Source of the DNA: Cupriavidus nantongensis
GTDB lineage: Bacteria > Pseudomonadota > Gammaproteobacteria > Burkholderiales > Burkholderiaceae
NCBI RefSeq assembly: GCF_001598055.1
Contig: NZ_CP014845.1
Location: 124,001 to 188,000, forward strand
Length of the DNA stretch: 64,000 nucleotides
Direction of reading: 5' to 3'
Shown here piece after piece: positions 27,073 through 36,259 of the stretch. A program made the translations under genes and the position numbers. Below the pieces are notes generated by a model. That model made no database searches and was not told the DNA's origin. It saw nothing but the letters and a program-made list of their open reading frames with translations. Within the stretch, counting starts at the first letter, position 1. Each line of letters starts with the position of its first letter.

Positions 27073-28125
27073 ATGAACGCACAGACGAATTACTTGCCCG
27101 TCCGCGAACAATGGCTCGCCAAGGGCGCCGAGCCGCCGATTGACCCTGGCCTGCCGATAATCGATGCGCACCACCACTTCTATGAGCGCCCGGGATGGAC
27201 TTATCTGGCCGACGATTACCTGGCCGACGTGCGAGAGTCGGGGCACAACCTCGAGGCATCGGTCTACATGCAAGCGCTCACGCGCTACTTCACGGACGGC
27301 CCTGAGCACAGGAAGCCGGTCGGCGAGACGGTGTACGTCGCGAAGGCGACCCGCAAGGATGAGCGGTTAGCACCGCAGTTGTGCAAGGGCATAGTCGGTT
27401 ACGTCGACCTTCGGCAGGGTGCTGCGGTCCGCGAAATTCTGGAAGCGCATGTCGCAGCTGGCGAGGGGCGCTTTCGTGGCGTGCGCCATCTGACGACCTG
27501 GGATGCGGACACATCGTTGGTGAACCCGCTGAGCGCGGCGCCTCGAGGCCTATTGCTGGATGCTCGGTATCGGGCCGGGGTCAGTCAACTGGCTCCGATG
27601 GGACTGTCATATGACGCATGGCTGTTCTTCCACCAACTACCTGAGTTGGCCGACTTGGCCCGGGCCAACCCGGACACAACGATTGTTGTGAACCATTGCG
27701 GCGGCGTACTTGGGATTGGCGCCTATGCCGATCCGGGGCGGGCCGTCTTTAACCAATGGTCGACATCGATGCGGGCGCTGGCCCAGCTTCCGAATGTCTT
27801 TGTGAAGCTCGGCGGCCTGGGCATGCGCATCAACGGGTTCGGGTTCGACAAGGGCGAGAGGCCGCCTTCGTCCCTGCAGCTCGCGCAAGCGTGGAAGCCA
27901 TGGATACACAGCTGCATCGAGATGTTCGGTGCCGACCGCTGCATGTTCGAGAGCAATTTCCCGGTGGACAAGGGCTCGTATCCCTTCGGGAATGGCTGGA
28001 ACGCTTTCAAGAGGATGACCGAGGACGCGAGCGCTGAGGAGCGCGAGGCCTTGTTCAGGGGTACCGCCACCTCTGTATATCGGCTTGGCGGCAGCGACGC
28101 TGCCAGTGCTGCAACCGCGCGTTAG
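27073..28125 (+). CDS. amidohydrolase-2 family metal hydrolase
   Basis: 350 aa, no signal peptide. The TIM-barrel motifs are clear: IIDAHHHFYERPGW (metal HxH), GVRHLTTWD, VVNHCGGVLGIG (metal His) and CMFESNFPVDKGSY (metal Asp). This fits the aminocarboxymuconate-semialdehyde decarboxylase/lactonase group. It opens module A, with IclR operators just upstream, and the Bug gene follows 56 bases on. Likely a hydrolase or decarboxylase at the head of a catabolic route; the substrate is unknown. Confidence 0.88.
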   Translation: MNAQTNYLPVREQWLAKGAEPPIDPGLPIIDAHHHFYERPGWTYLADDYLADVRESGHNLEASVYMQALTRYFTDGPEHRKPVGETVYVAKATRKDERLAPQLCKGIVGYVDLRQGAAVREILEAHVAAGEGRFRGVRHLTTWDADTSLVNPLSAAPRGLLLDARYRAGVSQLAPMGLSYDAWLFFHQLPELADLARANPDTTIVVNHCGGVLGIGAYADPGRAVFNQWSTSMRALAQLPNVFVKLGGLGMRINGFGFDKGERPPSSLQLAQAWKPWIHSCIEMFGADRCMFESNFPVDKGSYPFGNGWNAFKRMTEDASAEEREALFRGTATSVYRLGGSDAASAATAR

Positions 28126-28181
28126 ATGCGCTATCGGCCGTTGGGCAATGGACCCGGTACGTGCCGCCCACAGGAGACAAC

Positions 28182-29201
28182 ATGATGCCTTCCTATACCA
28201 AGTTTGCCGCAAGGCGTTGCGTGACACGCGCCGCCACGGCCCTGATTTGCCTGGCAGTGGCGACGGCCGCGATGGGTGCCGCCACCGCTGACGCCTACGC
28301 CGCGGATGCCTATCCGAGCCGGCCCGTTCGCTTGGTGGTGCCGTTCCCCCCGGCCGGTGGCACTGACGTGCTATCAAGGCTGGTCTTCAACAAGATCGGA
28401 ATGTCCACACAGTGGAGTGTCGTGGTGGAGAACCGCGCTGGGGCGGGCGGCAACATCGGCCTGGACCTCGTTGCGAAGGCGAAACCGGACGGCTACACGC
28501 TTGGGATGGGGCAGACCGCAAACCTGGCGATCAATCCCGCGCTGTATCCGAAGATGCCCTACAACGCGGTAAAGGATTTCACCCCGATAGCGTTGGTCGC
28601 CGCGCAGCCTGTCGTGCTCATTGTGCGAGCCGACGCGCCTTACAAGAATCTGGCTGAGTTCGTCGCTGCGGCGAAGAGCCGGCAGATGTCAATGGCGTCG
28701 GCGGGTACCGGCACGGTAGGGCACCTGACCGGCGAAATGTTCCAGCGTAGGGCAGGCATCAAGTCGCTGCACGTGCCATACAAAGGCGCATCCCCGGCGC
28801 TGAACGATCTGCTGGGCGGCCAGACCGATTTCTACTTCGCGACGCCGCCCATCGCCATGCCCATGATCAGGGCCGGAAAGGTCCGCGCCCTTGCTGTCAC
28901 CTCGGCAAAGCGCCTGCCGATTCTGCAGTCGGTCCCAACCGTCGCAGAGTCCGGTTATGCCGGGTTCCAGGCGGAAGACTGGAAGGCGCTGGTCGCCCCC
29001 GCCAATACGCCGCCCGAAGTCGTGTCTCGCCTCAATGCCGAGGTGAACAAGGCACTGTCTCAGCCAGACACGATCGCCAAGCTCAAAGAGGAAGGCAGCG
29101 AGCCGAAGGGTGGCTCGGCGAAGGAGCTCGAAGCGCTACTGAAATCGGAAAACGCGCGCTGGGGTGACATCGTGCGCCAGTCTGGCGCACGCGTCGACTG
29201 A
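28182..29201 (+). CDS. Bug-family tricarboxylate receptor (Bug 3)
   Basis: 339 aa; ATG 28182 follows CACAGGAGACAAC. A long signal peptide ends near ADAYA, and the mature part starts DAYPSRPVRLVVPFPPAGG. It has Bug motifs VVVENRAGAGGNIGLDLVAK and HVPYKGASPALNDLLGGQTD. Its sequence is strikingly like Bug 6 at 36260 (shared GMGQ-A-NLAINP, ASQPVVL- or AAQPVVL-type segments, GGQTDF, KEEGSEP/QEEGSEP). It lies in module A between hydrolase and CoA-transferase genes. A hairpin (GCACTGG/CCAGTGC, 29216-29239) follows it. Confidence 0.94.
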   Translation: MMPSYTKFAARRCVTRAATALICLAVATAAMGAATADAYAADAYPSRPVRLVVPFPPAGGTDVLSRLVFNKIGMSTQWSVVVENRAGAGGNIGLDLVAKAKPDGYTLGMGQTANLAINPALYPKMPYNAVKDFTPIALVAAQPVVLIVRADAPYKNLAEFVAAAKSRQMSMASAGTGTVGHLTGEMFQRRAGIKSLHVPYKGASPALNDLLGGQTDFYFATPPIAMPMIRAGKVRALAVTSAKRLPILQSVPTVAESGYAGFQAEDWKALVAPANTPPEVVSRLNAEVNKALSQPDTIAKLKEEGSEPKGGSAKELEALLKSENARWGDIVRQSGARVD

Positions 29202-29260
29202 GTGAAACGTAACAAGCACTGGGTCAACCGGTCCAGTGCCGCATCGATGCAGAGCATGCC

Positions 29261-30460
29261 ATGAACAAACCACTGCGCGGGAAGCGTATTCTTGATCTGA
29301 CCAATGTGTTGGCGGGCCCATTCTGTTGCCATCAACTCGCGCACATGGGTGCAGACGTTATCAAAGTGGAGACGCCGGGCACTGGTGACCTTGCCCGGCA
29401 GCTCGGCGCTGACGCGGAACTCAACCGCAAACTGATGGGCGTTTCTTTCCTTGCCCAGAACCCAGGCAAGCGCTCCATCACCGTCAATCTCAAACATGCA
29501 CGCGGCAAAGATGTCTTGCGCCGGCTGGTTCAGAATGCCGATGTCCTTGTGGAGAACTTCCGTCCGGGTGTCATGACGCGGCTGGGCGTTGGCTACGACG
29601 AACTTCAGCGCGTCAATCCGCGCTTGATCTACTGCGCGATCTCTGGCTTCGGTCAGGATGGCCCCCTGTCGGACTTGCCTGCCTATGACCAGATCATCCA
29701 GGGCATGTCCGGCGTCATGAGCATCACGGGCGATGCCGAGTCCGCTCCACTGCGTGTGGGTTATCCGGTCGCCGACACGATTGGCGGCATGACGGCCGCT
29801 TTCGCCATTGCGTCAGCGCTTGCGGACAGCGAACGAACGCAAGGGTACTTCCTCGATGTGTCGATGCTGGAGGCGACGATGGCAACGATGGGTTGGGTCG
29901 TGTCCAACCACCTCATTGCAGCCAAGGAGCCGATGGCCTTGGGCAACGTCAACATGACGGCAAGCCCTTCCGGCACGTTCCGGACTGGCGATGCACCACT
30001 CAATATCGCTGCCAACAAGCAGGAGCAGTTCGAAGCCGTCTGCCGCGTCATCGGTCGCCCGGATCTGGCGGGCGATCCTCGCTTTGCCGAGCGACAGTCA
30101 CGGCTGACCAATCGTGACGCGCTGACGGCGGAACTGGAGGCTGAACTGGCGAAGAAGCCAGCCATGGAATGGTGGACATTGCTCAACGAAGCAGGGGTGC
30201 CCGCAGGACCGGTGCTGACGGTACCAGAGGTTCTCGCGCATCCACAAGTCCGCGATCGCGGCATGATTGGCGACTTTTCGGACGTGCCAGGAGTGGATCG
30301 CGATATCCGATTGGTGCGCACAGGATTCAAGGTAAACGGGTCGGCTCCGTCGGTGCAAACGCCCCCACCGCAGCTCGGGGAGCACACCGACGAGATTCTG
30401 CAGGAACTCGGTTACACCACGGACGACATCGCAGCGCTGAAAAAGGAGCGTGCACTATGA
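29261..30460 (+). CDS. CaiB/BaiF-family CoA-transferase (module A)
   Basis: 399 aa class III CoA-transferase. It moves CoA between acyl groups via a mixed anhydride on a conserved Asp, here Asp172 in PVADTIGGMTAA. The N-terminal nucleotide-binding motif LDLTNVLAGPFCCHQLAHMG and NLKHARGKDVLRRLVQNADV are typical. Its stop overlaps the ATG of the next gene (ATGA), a citryl-CoA-lyase-like enzyme, so the two are likely made in equal amounts. The pair should first form a CoA thioester and then cleave it. Confidence 0.94.
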   Translation: MNKPLRGKRILDLTNVLAGPFCCHQLAHMGADVIKVETPGTGDLARQLGADAELNRKLMGVSFLAQNPGKRSITVNLKHARGKDVLRRLVQNADVLVENFRPGVMTRLGVGYDELQRVNPRLIYCAISGFGQDGPLSDLPAYDQIIQGMSGVMSITGDAESAPLRVGYPVADTIGGMTAAFAIASALADSERTQGYFLDVSMLEATMATMGWVVSNHLIAAKEPMALGNVNMTASPSGTFRTGDAPLNIAANKQEQFEAVCRVIGRPDLAGDPRFAERQSRLTNRDALTAELEAELAKKPAMEWWTLLNEAGVPAGPVLTVPEVLAHPQVRDRGMIGDFSDVPGVDRDIRLVRTGFKVNGSAPSVQTPPPQLGEHTDEILQELGYTTDDIAALKKERAL

Positions 30461-31320
30461 CAGATTCCACCAATCCAAACATGGCGCTGCCCGATGCCGG
30501 CCAGCAGGCTTCGCAGGACTGGTGGCGCACCCGCATCATCGACATGCAGCCCGGCGAGATTCGCTTCCGCGGCTATCCGATCGAGGAACTGATTGGCAAT
30601 GTGTCGTTTGTCCAAATGGTCTGGTTGATGCTGCGTGGTGAACTGCCAATGCATGAGCAAAGCGCATTGCTCGATGCCGCACTGATGGCAGGCGTGGACC
30701 ATGGCCCGCAGGCGCCCAGCATTGCGATTGCCCGCATGGCAGCGACGTGCGGCGTTGGACTGAACAGCGCGATGGCATCAGCAGTGAACGTTCTGGGCGA
30801 TGTGCACGGCGGCGCGGGCGAGCAGGCTGTCGACCTCTACCTCGACATCGCGCGTCGAGCCGACGAGGGCGCGACGCTGGACGATGCCGTGGCAGCGGGA
30901 TTGGCCCAGTATCGCGATCTGCACGGCAAGTTCGTGTCGGGCTTCGGCCATCGCTTCCACCCTGTTGATCCGCGCGCGCCACGTCTGCTGGCGCTGGTCG
31001 AACAGGCAGCGGCCGCCGGGATCGTCAGCGGACGATTCGCCGATATCGCACGACGCATCGAGCAGGCTCTTGGTGCGGGCCGCAGCAAGTCCATTCCGAT
31101 GAACATCGATGGGGCCACTGCGGTCATTTACGCAGAGCTGGGCTTTCCGGCACCTTTGGCACGAGGCTTGTTCTGCCTGTCACGCTCCGTTGGCATTCTC
31201 GCCCACGCCTGGGAGCAGACCTGCCAGGGCGGCAGGAACAAGGGCCCCATTCCTCGGCAATTCCTCTGTTCCTATGTCGGCGAACCGAAACGAGCGGTGC
31301 CGGTGCCTCGCCGTTCCTGA
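30457..31320 (+). CDS. citryl-CoA lyase-like (short citrate synthase family) enzyme
   Basis: 287 aa, about 130 residues shorter than bacterial citrate synthases, the size of citryl-CoA lyase-type proteins. The three citrate-synthase catalytic residues are all visible: His117 in GDVHGGAGE, His165 in GFGHRFHPV and Asp218 in MNIDGATA. It overlaps the upstream CoA-transferase gene by 4 bases (ATGA). It is predicted to split an activated tertiary hydroxy-acid CoA ester into acetyl-CoA and a keto acid. The substrate could be citryl-CoA, citramalyl-CoA or a relative; position does not decide. Confidence 0.85.
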   Translation: MTDSTNPNMALPDAGQQASQDWWRTRIIDMQPGEIRFRGYPIEELIGNVSFVQMVWLMLRGELPMHEQSALLDAALMAGVDHGPQAPSIAIARMAATCGVGLNSAMASAVNVLGDVHGGAGEQAVDLYLDIARRADEGATLDDAVAAGLAQYRDLHGKFVSGFGHRFHPVDPRAPRLLALVEQAAAAGIVSGRFADIARRIEQALGAGRSKSIPMNIDGATAVIYAELGFPAPLARGLFCLSRSVGILAHAWEQTCQGGRNKGPIPRQFLCSYVGEPKRAVPVPRRS

Positions 31321-31437
31321 TACCGGCCCGGCAACCCAGAACTCGATTCTGGTGCGCCGGCCGACTCTTCTCAGCACTTCTTGACAGCGATTTGACGTAT
31401 GCAAGTCGCCTCGCCACGACAACACAAGGAGACAACC

Positions 31438-32397
31438 ATGTTGAACCGACTCATTGCCGCCGGCGCCATCATGCTGGCCAGCCTTCCCGTTTGCGCTGAT
31501 ACCTGGCCCAGCAAGCCCGTGCGGGTCATCGTCCCATATTCTGCGGGGGGTACAACAGACTATGTCGCCCGGCAAGCTGCCCAGAAGCTCACGGATGCTA
31601 CTGGCAAGTCGTTCTTCGTCGAGAACAAGCCTGGCGCCAGCGGCACAATTGGTACGCTCCAGGTCGTGCGCGCGGCGCCGGACGGCTATACCTTGCTGGC
31701 GAACGACACCACCTACACGATGCTGCCGTCCCTCTTCAAGAAACTGCCATGGGATCACCAAAAGGATCTAATTCCGGTAACCACGATTGCGCAGACTCCG
31801 GTCATTCTGATCGTGCCGGCGGGTTCGCCATTCAAGAGCCTGCAGCAGTTGATTGCATTCGCGAAGCAAAATCCAGGGAAGCTCAACTTCGGCTCGGGAG
31901 GTGCGGGAAGCTCGACGCACCTTGCGGCTGAGGTCTTCGAGAAGTCATCCGGCGTCACGATGAGCCACATCCCGTACAAGGGAGCAGGAGAGGCGCTGAT
32001 GGGGTTGATCTCGAGCAATGTGGACGTGCTGATCACCGCGACGCCCACCGCCGTCCCTCAAGTCAAAGGCGGCAAGGCACGTGCGCTGGCCGTGACGGGC
32101 AATGCTCGCGTGCCTGCTCTTGCCGACGTTCCCACGTTTGCCGAGGCGGGTCTGAAGGACTACAACGTCGTCAACTGGTTCGGCTTGGCGGCACCGAAAG
32201 GCACACCGGACGATATCGTCACAAAGCTGCAGGTCGAGATCCAGAAGAGCATGAATAGCGCCGACATGAAGGAACGACTGACTGGCATGGGCGCCACGCC
32301 GGGCGGTGTTCCGTCCAGCGAGTTTGCGAACCGGATCAGGCAGGATACGGCCATGTGGACCGAGGTCGCGAGATCAGCAAATGTAAAGCCGGAATAG
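31438..32397 (+). CDS. Bug-family tricarboxylate receptor (Bug 4)
   Basis: 319 aa, ATG 31438 after CAAGGAGACAACC. The signal peptide is short, ending SLPVCA, and the mature part starts DTWPSKPVRVIVPYSAGG. Motifs: FFVENKPGASGTIGTLQVV and HIPYKGAGEALMGLISSN. It is a close relative of Bug 5 at 34012 (shared GKSFFVEN, KLPWDH, KLNFGSGG, SSTHL, NWFGLAAP/SWFGLATP-type segments). Last gene of module A, facing Bug 5's operon. It recognises a substrate different from that of Bug 3. Confidence 0.94.
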   Translation: MLNRLIAAGAIMLASLPVCADTWPSKPVRVIVPYSAGGTTDYVARQAAQKLTDATGKSFFVENKPGASGTIGTLQVVRAAPDGYTLLANDTTYTMLPSLFKKLPWDHQKDLIPVTTIAQTPVILIVPAGSPFKSLQQLIAFAKQNPGKLNFGSGGAGSSTHLAAEVFEKSSGVTMSHIPYKGAGEALMGLISSNVDVLITATPTAVPQVKGGKARALAVTGNARVPALADVPTFAEAGLKDYNVVNWFGLAAPKGTPDDIVTKLQVEIQKSMNSADMKERLTGMGATPGGVPSSEFANRIRQDTAMWTEVARSANVKPE

Positions 32398-32445
32398 AAT
32401 ACGACTTCTGCACTGACATCTCCCTGCCTGATGCGATGCTTTTTT

Positions 32446-32466
32446 GCGTCGGGCGCGCACCGACGC
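32446..32466. terminator. hairpin in the gap between modules A and B
   Basis: GCGTCGG (32446-32452), seven-base loop, CCGACGC (32460-32466). TTTTTT lies 20 bases further on, after a second short dyad. It lies in the 120-base convergent gap, so it may end both operons. Confidence 0.55.
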
Positions 32467-32517
32467 GCCGCTGGCGGTTGACGACTTTTTTGGGCGGCTG
32501 GTATGCGCTAATTTCCT

Positions 32518-33042
32518 TTAGCCGCGACGGATCAGTCCCGCGGCGAAACGGCGGGCATTCTGGATGTAGTCCTCGGCGCTCTTCCCCAAGCCATCCAGTT
32601 GCTCTGGACTCAGCGGCTTGATGGCCTTCCCCGGCACGCCCAGCACCATGTGGTCATCTGGCATCTCCTTGCCTTCGGTCACCAACGCCCCGGCGCCGAC
32701 GAGCGAGCGAGCACCGATCCTTGCGCCGTTCAGAACCATTGCACCGATGCCTATCAGTGCGCCGTCGCCCACGGTGCATCCGTGCAGCACCACCCGATGG
32801 CCTATGGTGACGTGGTTGCCTACAGTGAGAGGGACTCCTTCATCGGCATGCAGGATAGAGCCATCCTGGATACTTGTCCCGGAACCGATCGTCAGGGTCG
32901 CGTTGTCGCCCCGCAGCACGGCGCCGAACCAGATACTGGATCCCTCGCCGATCACCACGTCGCCGATTACATCGGCACTGTCAGCAATCCAGACACCCGG
33001 TGCAATGCGGGGAGAAATACCGTTCAATTCGTAGATAGCCAT
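32518..33042 (-). CDS. gamma-carbonic anhydrase-family hexapeptide protein
   Basis: 174 aa, a left-handed parallel beta-helix of hexapeptide repeats (IAPGVWIADSADVIGDVVIG, and more). Zn ligands by family pattern: His65 in ILHADEG, His82 and His87 in IGHRVVLHGC. Members include gamma-carbonic anhydrase, YrdA and PaaY, a thioesterase. Last gene of module B, 12 bases after the lactonase gene. A thioesterase-like or carbonic-anhydrase role in the pathway is possible but not shown. Confidence 0.92.
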   Translation of the reverse strand: MAIYELNGISPRIAPGVWIADSADVIGDVVIGEGSSIWFGAVLRGDNATLTIGSGTSIQDGSILHADEGVPLTVGNHVTIGHRVVLHGCTVGDGALIGIGAMVLNGARIGARSLVGAGALVTEGKEMPDDHMVLGVPGKAIKPLSPEQLDGLGKSAEDYIQNARRFAAGLIRRG

Positions 33043-33054
33043 AGTAAGTTCGAA

Positions 33055-33996
33055 TCAATCGAAGGTTACGGAAGAGTGGGAATATATGGACGCGCCGCAG
33101 ACGGGTAGTTCCGCTGTCAGCACCGTCCCGGTTTGAGATTCGGTCAAAAACAGGGACGACGTGCCCGGCTTGAACGCGACGTTGGTAATGTTGTGACCCG
33201 TCGGACTTCGCACGTAATGAGTAACTTCACCGGCGGCGTTGAGGACAAAGGCTCCGCCCAGACTCGCATGGGCCACGACGAGGCCGCCATCGGCCGTGGG
33301 AGCCAGACCGTCTGGCCCACTGGTGCCGAAGAGCGTCTGGAAGGCGCCCATTTTGGAGATTGTTCCGTCGCGCATTATCGGTGCCCGCCAGACCTGATTC
33401 GCTCGGGTGACCGCGACGAACAGCACGTTGCCCTCGGCGTTCAGGGCGATGCCGTTCGGGCTCGGAACATTCGAAACCAGACAGTCCAGTCCGCCGTCCA
33501 CCCTATGGCGATAGACTCGTCCAGTCGGATCATGCAGGCCGGTTTGGCCCTGATCGGTGAAGTACAGGTTGCCGCTCGAATCAAAGACGAGATCGTTGAC
33601 TCCCTTAAAGGACTCGCTGTTGCGCGTGCCGAGCACAGTTTCCAGGGCTCCTGTGGCGGCGTCGACTCGAATGATCCCATGCCTGTAATCCGCGACTAGC
33701 AGGCTGCCGTCCTGATGAATTGCAAGGCCGTTGGGCCAGCCGAGTCCGTCGGCGATAACCGTCCAGTCATCGGGCGCGTTGACCCGGAGTATCCGCCCGT
33801 GCGGAACGTCGGTCAGATAAAGGGCGCCGTCTTGCGAGAATGCCGGGCCTTCGAGAAAGCAGTCCACGAGCTGGCCCTGTTTGTTGGCATCGGCCCATGG
33901 GCTATGTCGCGCCATCCGAAGGCCGTCGGGAACGCGCGCAAAAACCGCGGCTTGAATGACGATAGGCGGGGCGAACGAGAGGTTCCACATGGTCAT
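33055..33996 (-). CDS. SMP-30/gluconolactonase-family lactonase
   Basis: 313 aa six-bladed beta-propeller, no signal peptide. Metal and active-site motifs of the family are visible: LEGPAFSQDG (Glu), GWPNGLAI, FKGVNDLVFDSSGNLYFTDQ (Asn), SPNGIALN and TSGPDGLAPTADGG (Asp). Such enzymes open sugar or hydroxy-acid lactones. It lies between Bug 5 and the gamma-carbonic anhydrase gene, in a tight run of minus-strand genes. Probably hydrolyses a lactone intermediate of module B; it could have another hydrolase activity. Confidence 0.9.
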   Translation of the reverse strand: MTMWNLSFAPPIVIQAAVFARVPDGLRMARHSPWADANKQGQLVDCFLEGPAFSQDGALYLTDVPHGRILRVNAPDDWTVIADGLGWPNGLAIHQDGSLLVADYRHGIIRVDAATGALETVLGTRNSESFKGVNDLVFDSSGNLYFTDQGQTGLHDPTGRVYRHRVDGGLDCLVSNVPSPNGIALNAEGNVLFVAVTRANQVWRAPIMRDGTISKMGAFQTLFGTSGPDGLAPTADGGLVVAHASLGGAFVLNAAGEVTHYVRSPTGHNITNVAFKPGTSSLFLTESQTGTVLTAELPVCGASIYSHSSVTFD

Positions 33997-34011
33997 GTCT
34001 ACGCTTTCGGG

Positions 34012-34998
34012 TCATTCCGGCTTTACACCGGCCTTCTCTCCAACCTGGGCCCAAATCACGATTTCCTGATTTACAAAGCGCCCAAAAGCCTCGACGCTCA
34101 TCGGTCGGTAGACTGCACCTTGTTGAGCAAACGTCCGTTGCACCTCAGGGTCCCGCATTGCCGTGGCCACCAGGTCGTGCAGCTTGGCCACGATTGCGGG
34201 CGAAGTGCCGCGAGGGGTAGCAAGTCCAAACCAGCTGACTCCCTTGTAGTCGGGCAGGCCGGCCTCGGCAAAGGTCGGTACGGCGGGAAGGGCGGGGATT
34301 CTTTCGCTGCCGCTGACGGCCAGCGCCCTGACGCGCCCACCCTTGACTTGCGCAATGCTGGTCGGCGTTGCAGCGACTAGCATGTCAATCTGCCCGGCCA
34401 GTAAGTCTGCTGCGGCTGCCCCCGCACCGCGGTACGGGATGTGGGTGATCGACACACCTGCCACCGACTTGAAGAGCTCTGCCCCAAGATGCGTGGAACT
34501 GCCTGGTCCGCCGGAGCCGAAGTTTAGTTTGCCGGGATTCGCCTTGGCAAACGCCACGAGTTCGGCAACCGTCTTGAACGGCGATCGCTCTGGCACCGTG
34601 AGCATCACGGGCGTTTCGATCAGCTCCGTGATGTGAACAAGATCCTTCATGTGGTCCCACGGCAGCTTGGCGAAGACCAGAGGCAACATCGCGTAGGTGG
34701 TGTCGGTCACCAGCAAGGTGCTGCCATCAGGCGCGGATCGCACAACCTCCTGCGTTGCGATGGTGCCGGAGCCTCCGGTCTTGTTCTCGACGAAGAAACT
34801 CTTGCCGGTAAGCTTGGTCAGTTTTTGCGCGATCAGGCGAGCAGCGAAGTCTGTCGTGCCGCCCGCGGAGTAAGGCACGACCAGCCGTACCGGCTTGTCG
34901 GGCCACGCGCTGGTTTGCGCCAGAGTGGGCAGGCTGCAGATCAGTCCGGCGGAAACTAGAAGTATGCCGAGGGTCGTTCGGCGCGCCGAGTTGGCCAT
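34012..34998 (-). CDS. Bug-family tricarboxylate receptor (Bug 5)
   Basis: 328 aa; the ATG follows CGGAGACAACATC. The signal peptide ends LPTLA, and the mature part starts QTSAWPDKPVRLVVPYSAGG. Bug motifs: FFVENKTGGSGTIATQEVV and HIPYRGAGAAAADLLAGQID. Very like Bug 4 in module A, and placed in the same inner position relative to the middle of the mirror. It probably feeds the pathway of module B. It follows the alpha/beta hydrolase gene. Confidence 0.94.
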   Translation of the reverse strand: MANSARRTTLGILLVSAGLICSLPTLAQTSAWPDKPVRLVVPYSAGGTTDFAARLIAQKLTKLTGKSFFVENKTGGSGTIATQEVVRSAPDGSTLLVTDTTYAMLPLVFAKLPWDHMKDLVHITELIETPVMLTVPERSPFKTVAELVAFAKANPGKLNFGSGGPGSSTHLGAELFKSVAGVSITHIPYRGAGAAAADLLAGQIDMLVAATPTSIAQVKGGRVRALAVSGSERIPALPAVPTFAEAGLPDYKGVSWFGLATPRGTSPAIVAKLHDLVATAMRDPEVQRTFAQQGAVYRPMSVEAFGRFVNQEIVIWAQVGEKAGVKPE

Positions 34999-35034
34999 GA
35001 TGTTGTCTCCGATATGTGCGTTGTGATCGGACTT

Positions 35035-36207
35035 TTAGTTGAGTGTCTTGCGCAGCCAGCCATCGATCCATGCCGCGACATCGTTACTGTTCTTCTCGAG
35101 CATAACCATGTGACCGTTGCCGCGCAGGCCTATTTCTTCCAGCCTGACGATTTCGGTAGGCACTCCCGCCTGGGATAGCCAGCGTGCGGTGCAGTGGTCG
35201 TACTGCGAATGGAAGGACGCCTCAGTGATCAGCACGGTGATCGGTATGCCTTTGAGGTTGGGCAGTTGTCGCGCCGGGGCCTTTTGTCGCCAGCACGCCA
35301 TCAACTGCGGACGCTCTGGCGTGGTCTCTTTCTCGATGTCAAGCGTGGAAGCATCCATGACGGGGGGGTCGTAGGTAATAGGCACGTCTGCCACACCCCA
35401 TGCAAGCTGCTTCTTGGCGCCGAAGACCGTGGAGGATTCGATGGGCGGACCGTTTGGCTCAACCGATACAATCGCCTTGACCAACTGCGGGCGGGCGTCA
35501 GCCAGCAGCCAGCCGAACGGCCCTGCCTGTGAGTGCGTGATCAACACCGCCGGGCCAATACGATCCAGCAGTGCCGTGCCGGCTTGCTTCACCAGGGCTT
35601 GAGTCTCTGCGTTGGTTCCCAAGTATTCGACCTGACTCGAATAGAACTGATCGAACACCGAGTCGCCCATCCTGCCTTTGTTGGGCCCGGTGCCTGGCCA
35701 TTGGGTATGGAGCTTGGCCTGCGGCCAGTTCCCACGGGCCGCGGAGTCAGTGAATAGCATTTCAATCTTGGGCGCAGAGAACTTCGTCAGCGTGCCATCC
35801 AGGCCGGGGTGCCACGCGGACCGGCCCCTTGCGGGCTGGTCCACTAGGTACACGTCGTAACCTCGATCTAGGAAATACGATGCCCAACCTGGGCGTCCGT
35901 CCGGCGTCGTGATCCAGTTCACAGCTGTCTGGGCAGCGCCGTGGAAGAAAACCACCGGGTACTTTTGCGTCACGCGGGCAGGGGCGAGATGCTCAACGTA
36001 CATCGCCCCCTGCATGACTTCCTGCCCCCCCGTACCAACGTATCGGCCGCCGGCGAAGAACACGTCGCGACGTTCCGCCGCGGTCTGGACCGCGGCCCTT
36101 GGTGAATCAGTCGTGGGCATGCCACCGCACCCGCCCGTCACGACCGCGCCGACCATGCACACGACACTGGCGCTGGCCTTGCAATTTGCCCGAAATTGCC
36201 TCTTCAT
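35035..36207 (-). CDS. putative lipoprotein alpha/beta hydrolase
   Basis: 390 aa. The N-terminus MKRQFRANCKASASVVCMVG and the lipobox-like VVTGGCGG suggest a lipoprotein with Cys27 lipidated. The alpha/beta-hydrolase core has VVFFHGAAQTAVNWI (oxyanion region), LITHSQAGPFGWLLA with the nucleophile Ser, an acid residue within ITVLITEAS and His in RGNGHMVML. It is preceded by ATGGAGACAAAGAAACC, a relative of the leader seen before the Bug genes. It may hydrolyse an ester or lactone outside the cytoplasm to give a Bug ligand. Confidence 0.85.
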   Translation of the reverse strand: MKRQFRANCKASASVVCMVGAVVTGGCGGMPTTDSPRAAVQTAAERRDVFFAGGRYVGTGGQEVMQGAMYVEHLAPARVTQKYPVVFFHGAAQTAVNWITTPDGRPGWASYFLDRGYDVYLVDQPARGRSAWHPGLDGTLTKFSAPKIEMLFTDSAARGNWPQAKLHTQWPGTGPNKGRMGDSVFDQFYSSQVEYLGTNAETQALVKQAGTALLDRIGPAVLITHSQAGPFGWLLADARPQLVKAIVSVEPNGPPIESSTVFGAKKQLAWGVADVPITYDPPVMDASTLDIEKETTPERPQLMACWRQKAPARQLPNLKGIPITVLITEASFHSQYDHCTARWLSQAGVPTEIVRLEEIGLRGNGHMVMLEKNSNDVAAWIDGWLRKTLN

Positions 36208-36259
36208 GGTTTCTTTGTCTCCATTGCGTCTTGAAGGTCTAAAGGGGAGTCAAGGTCAG

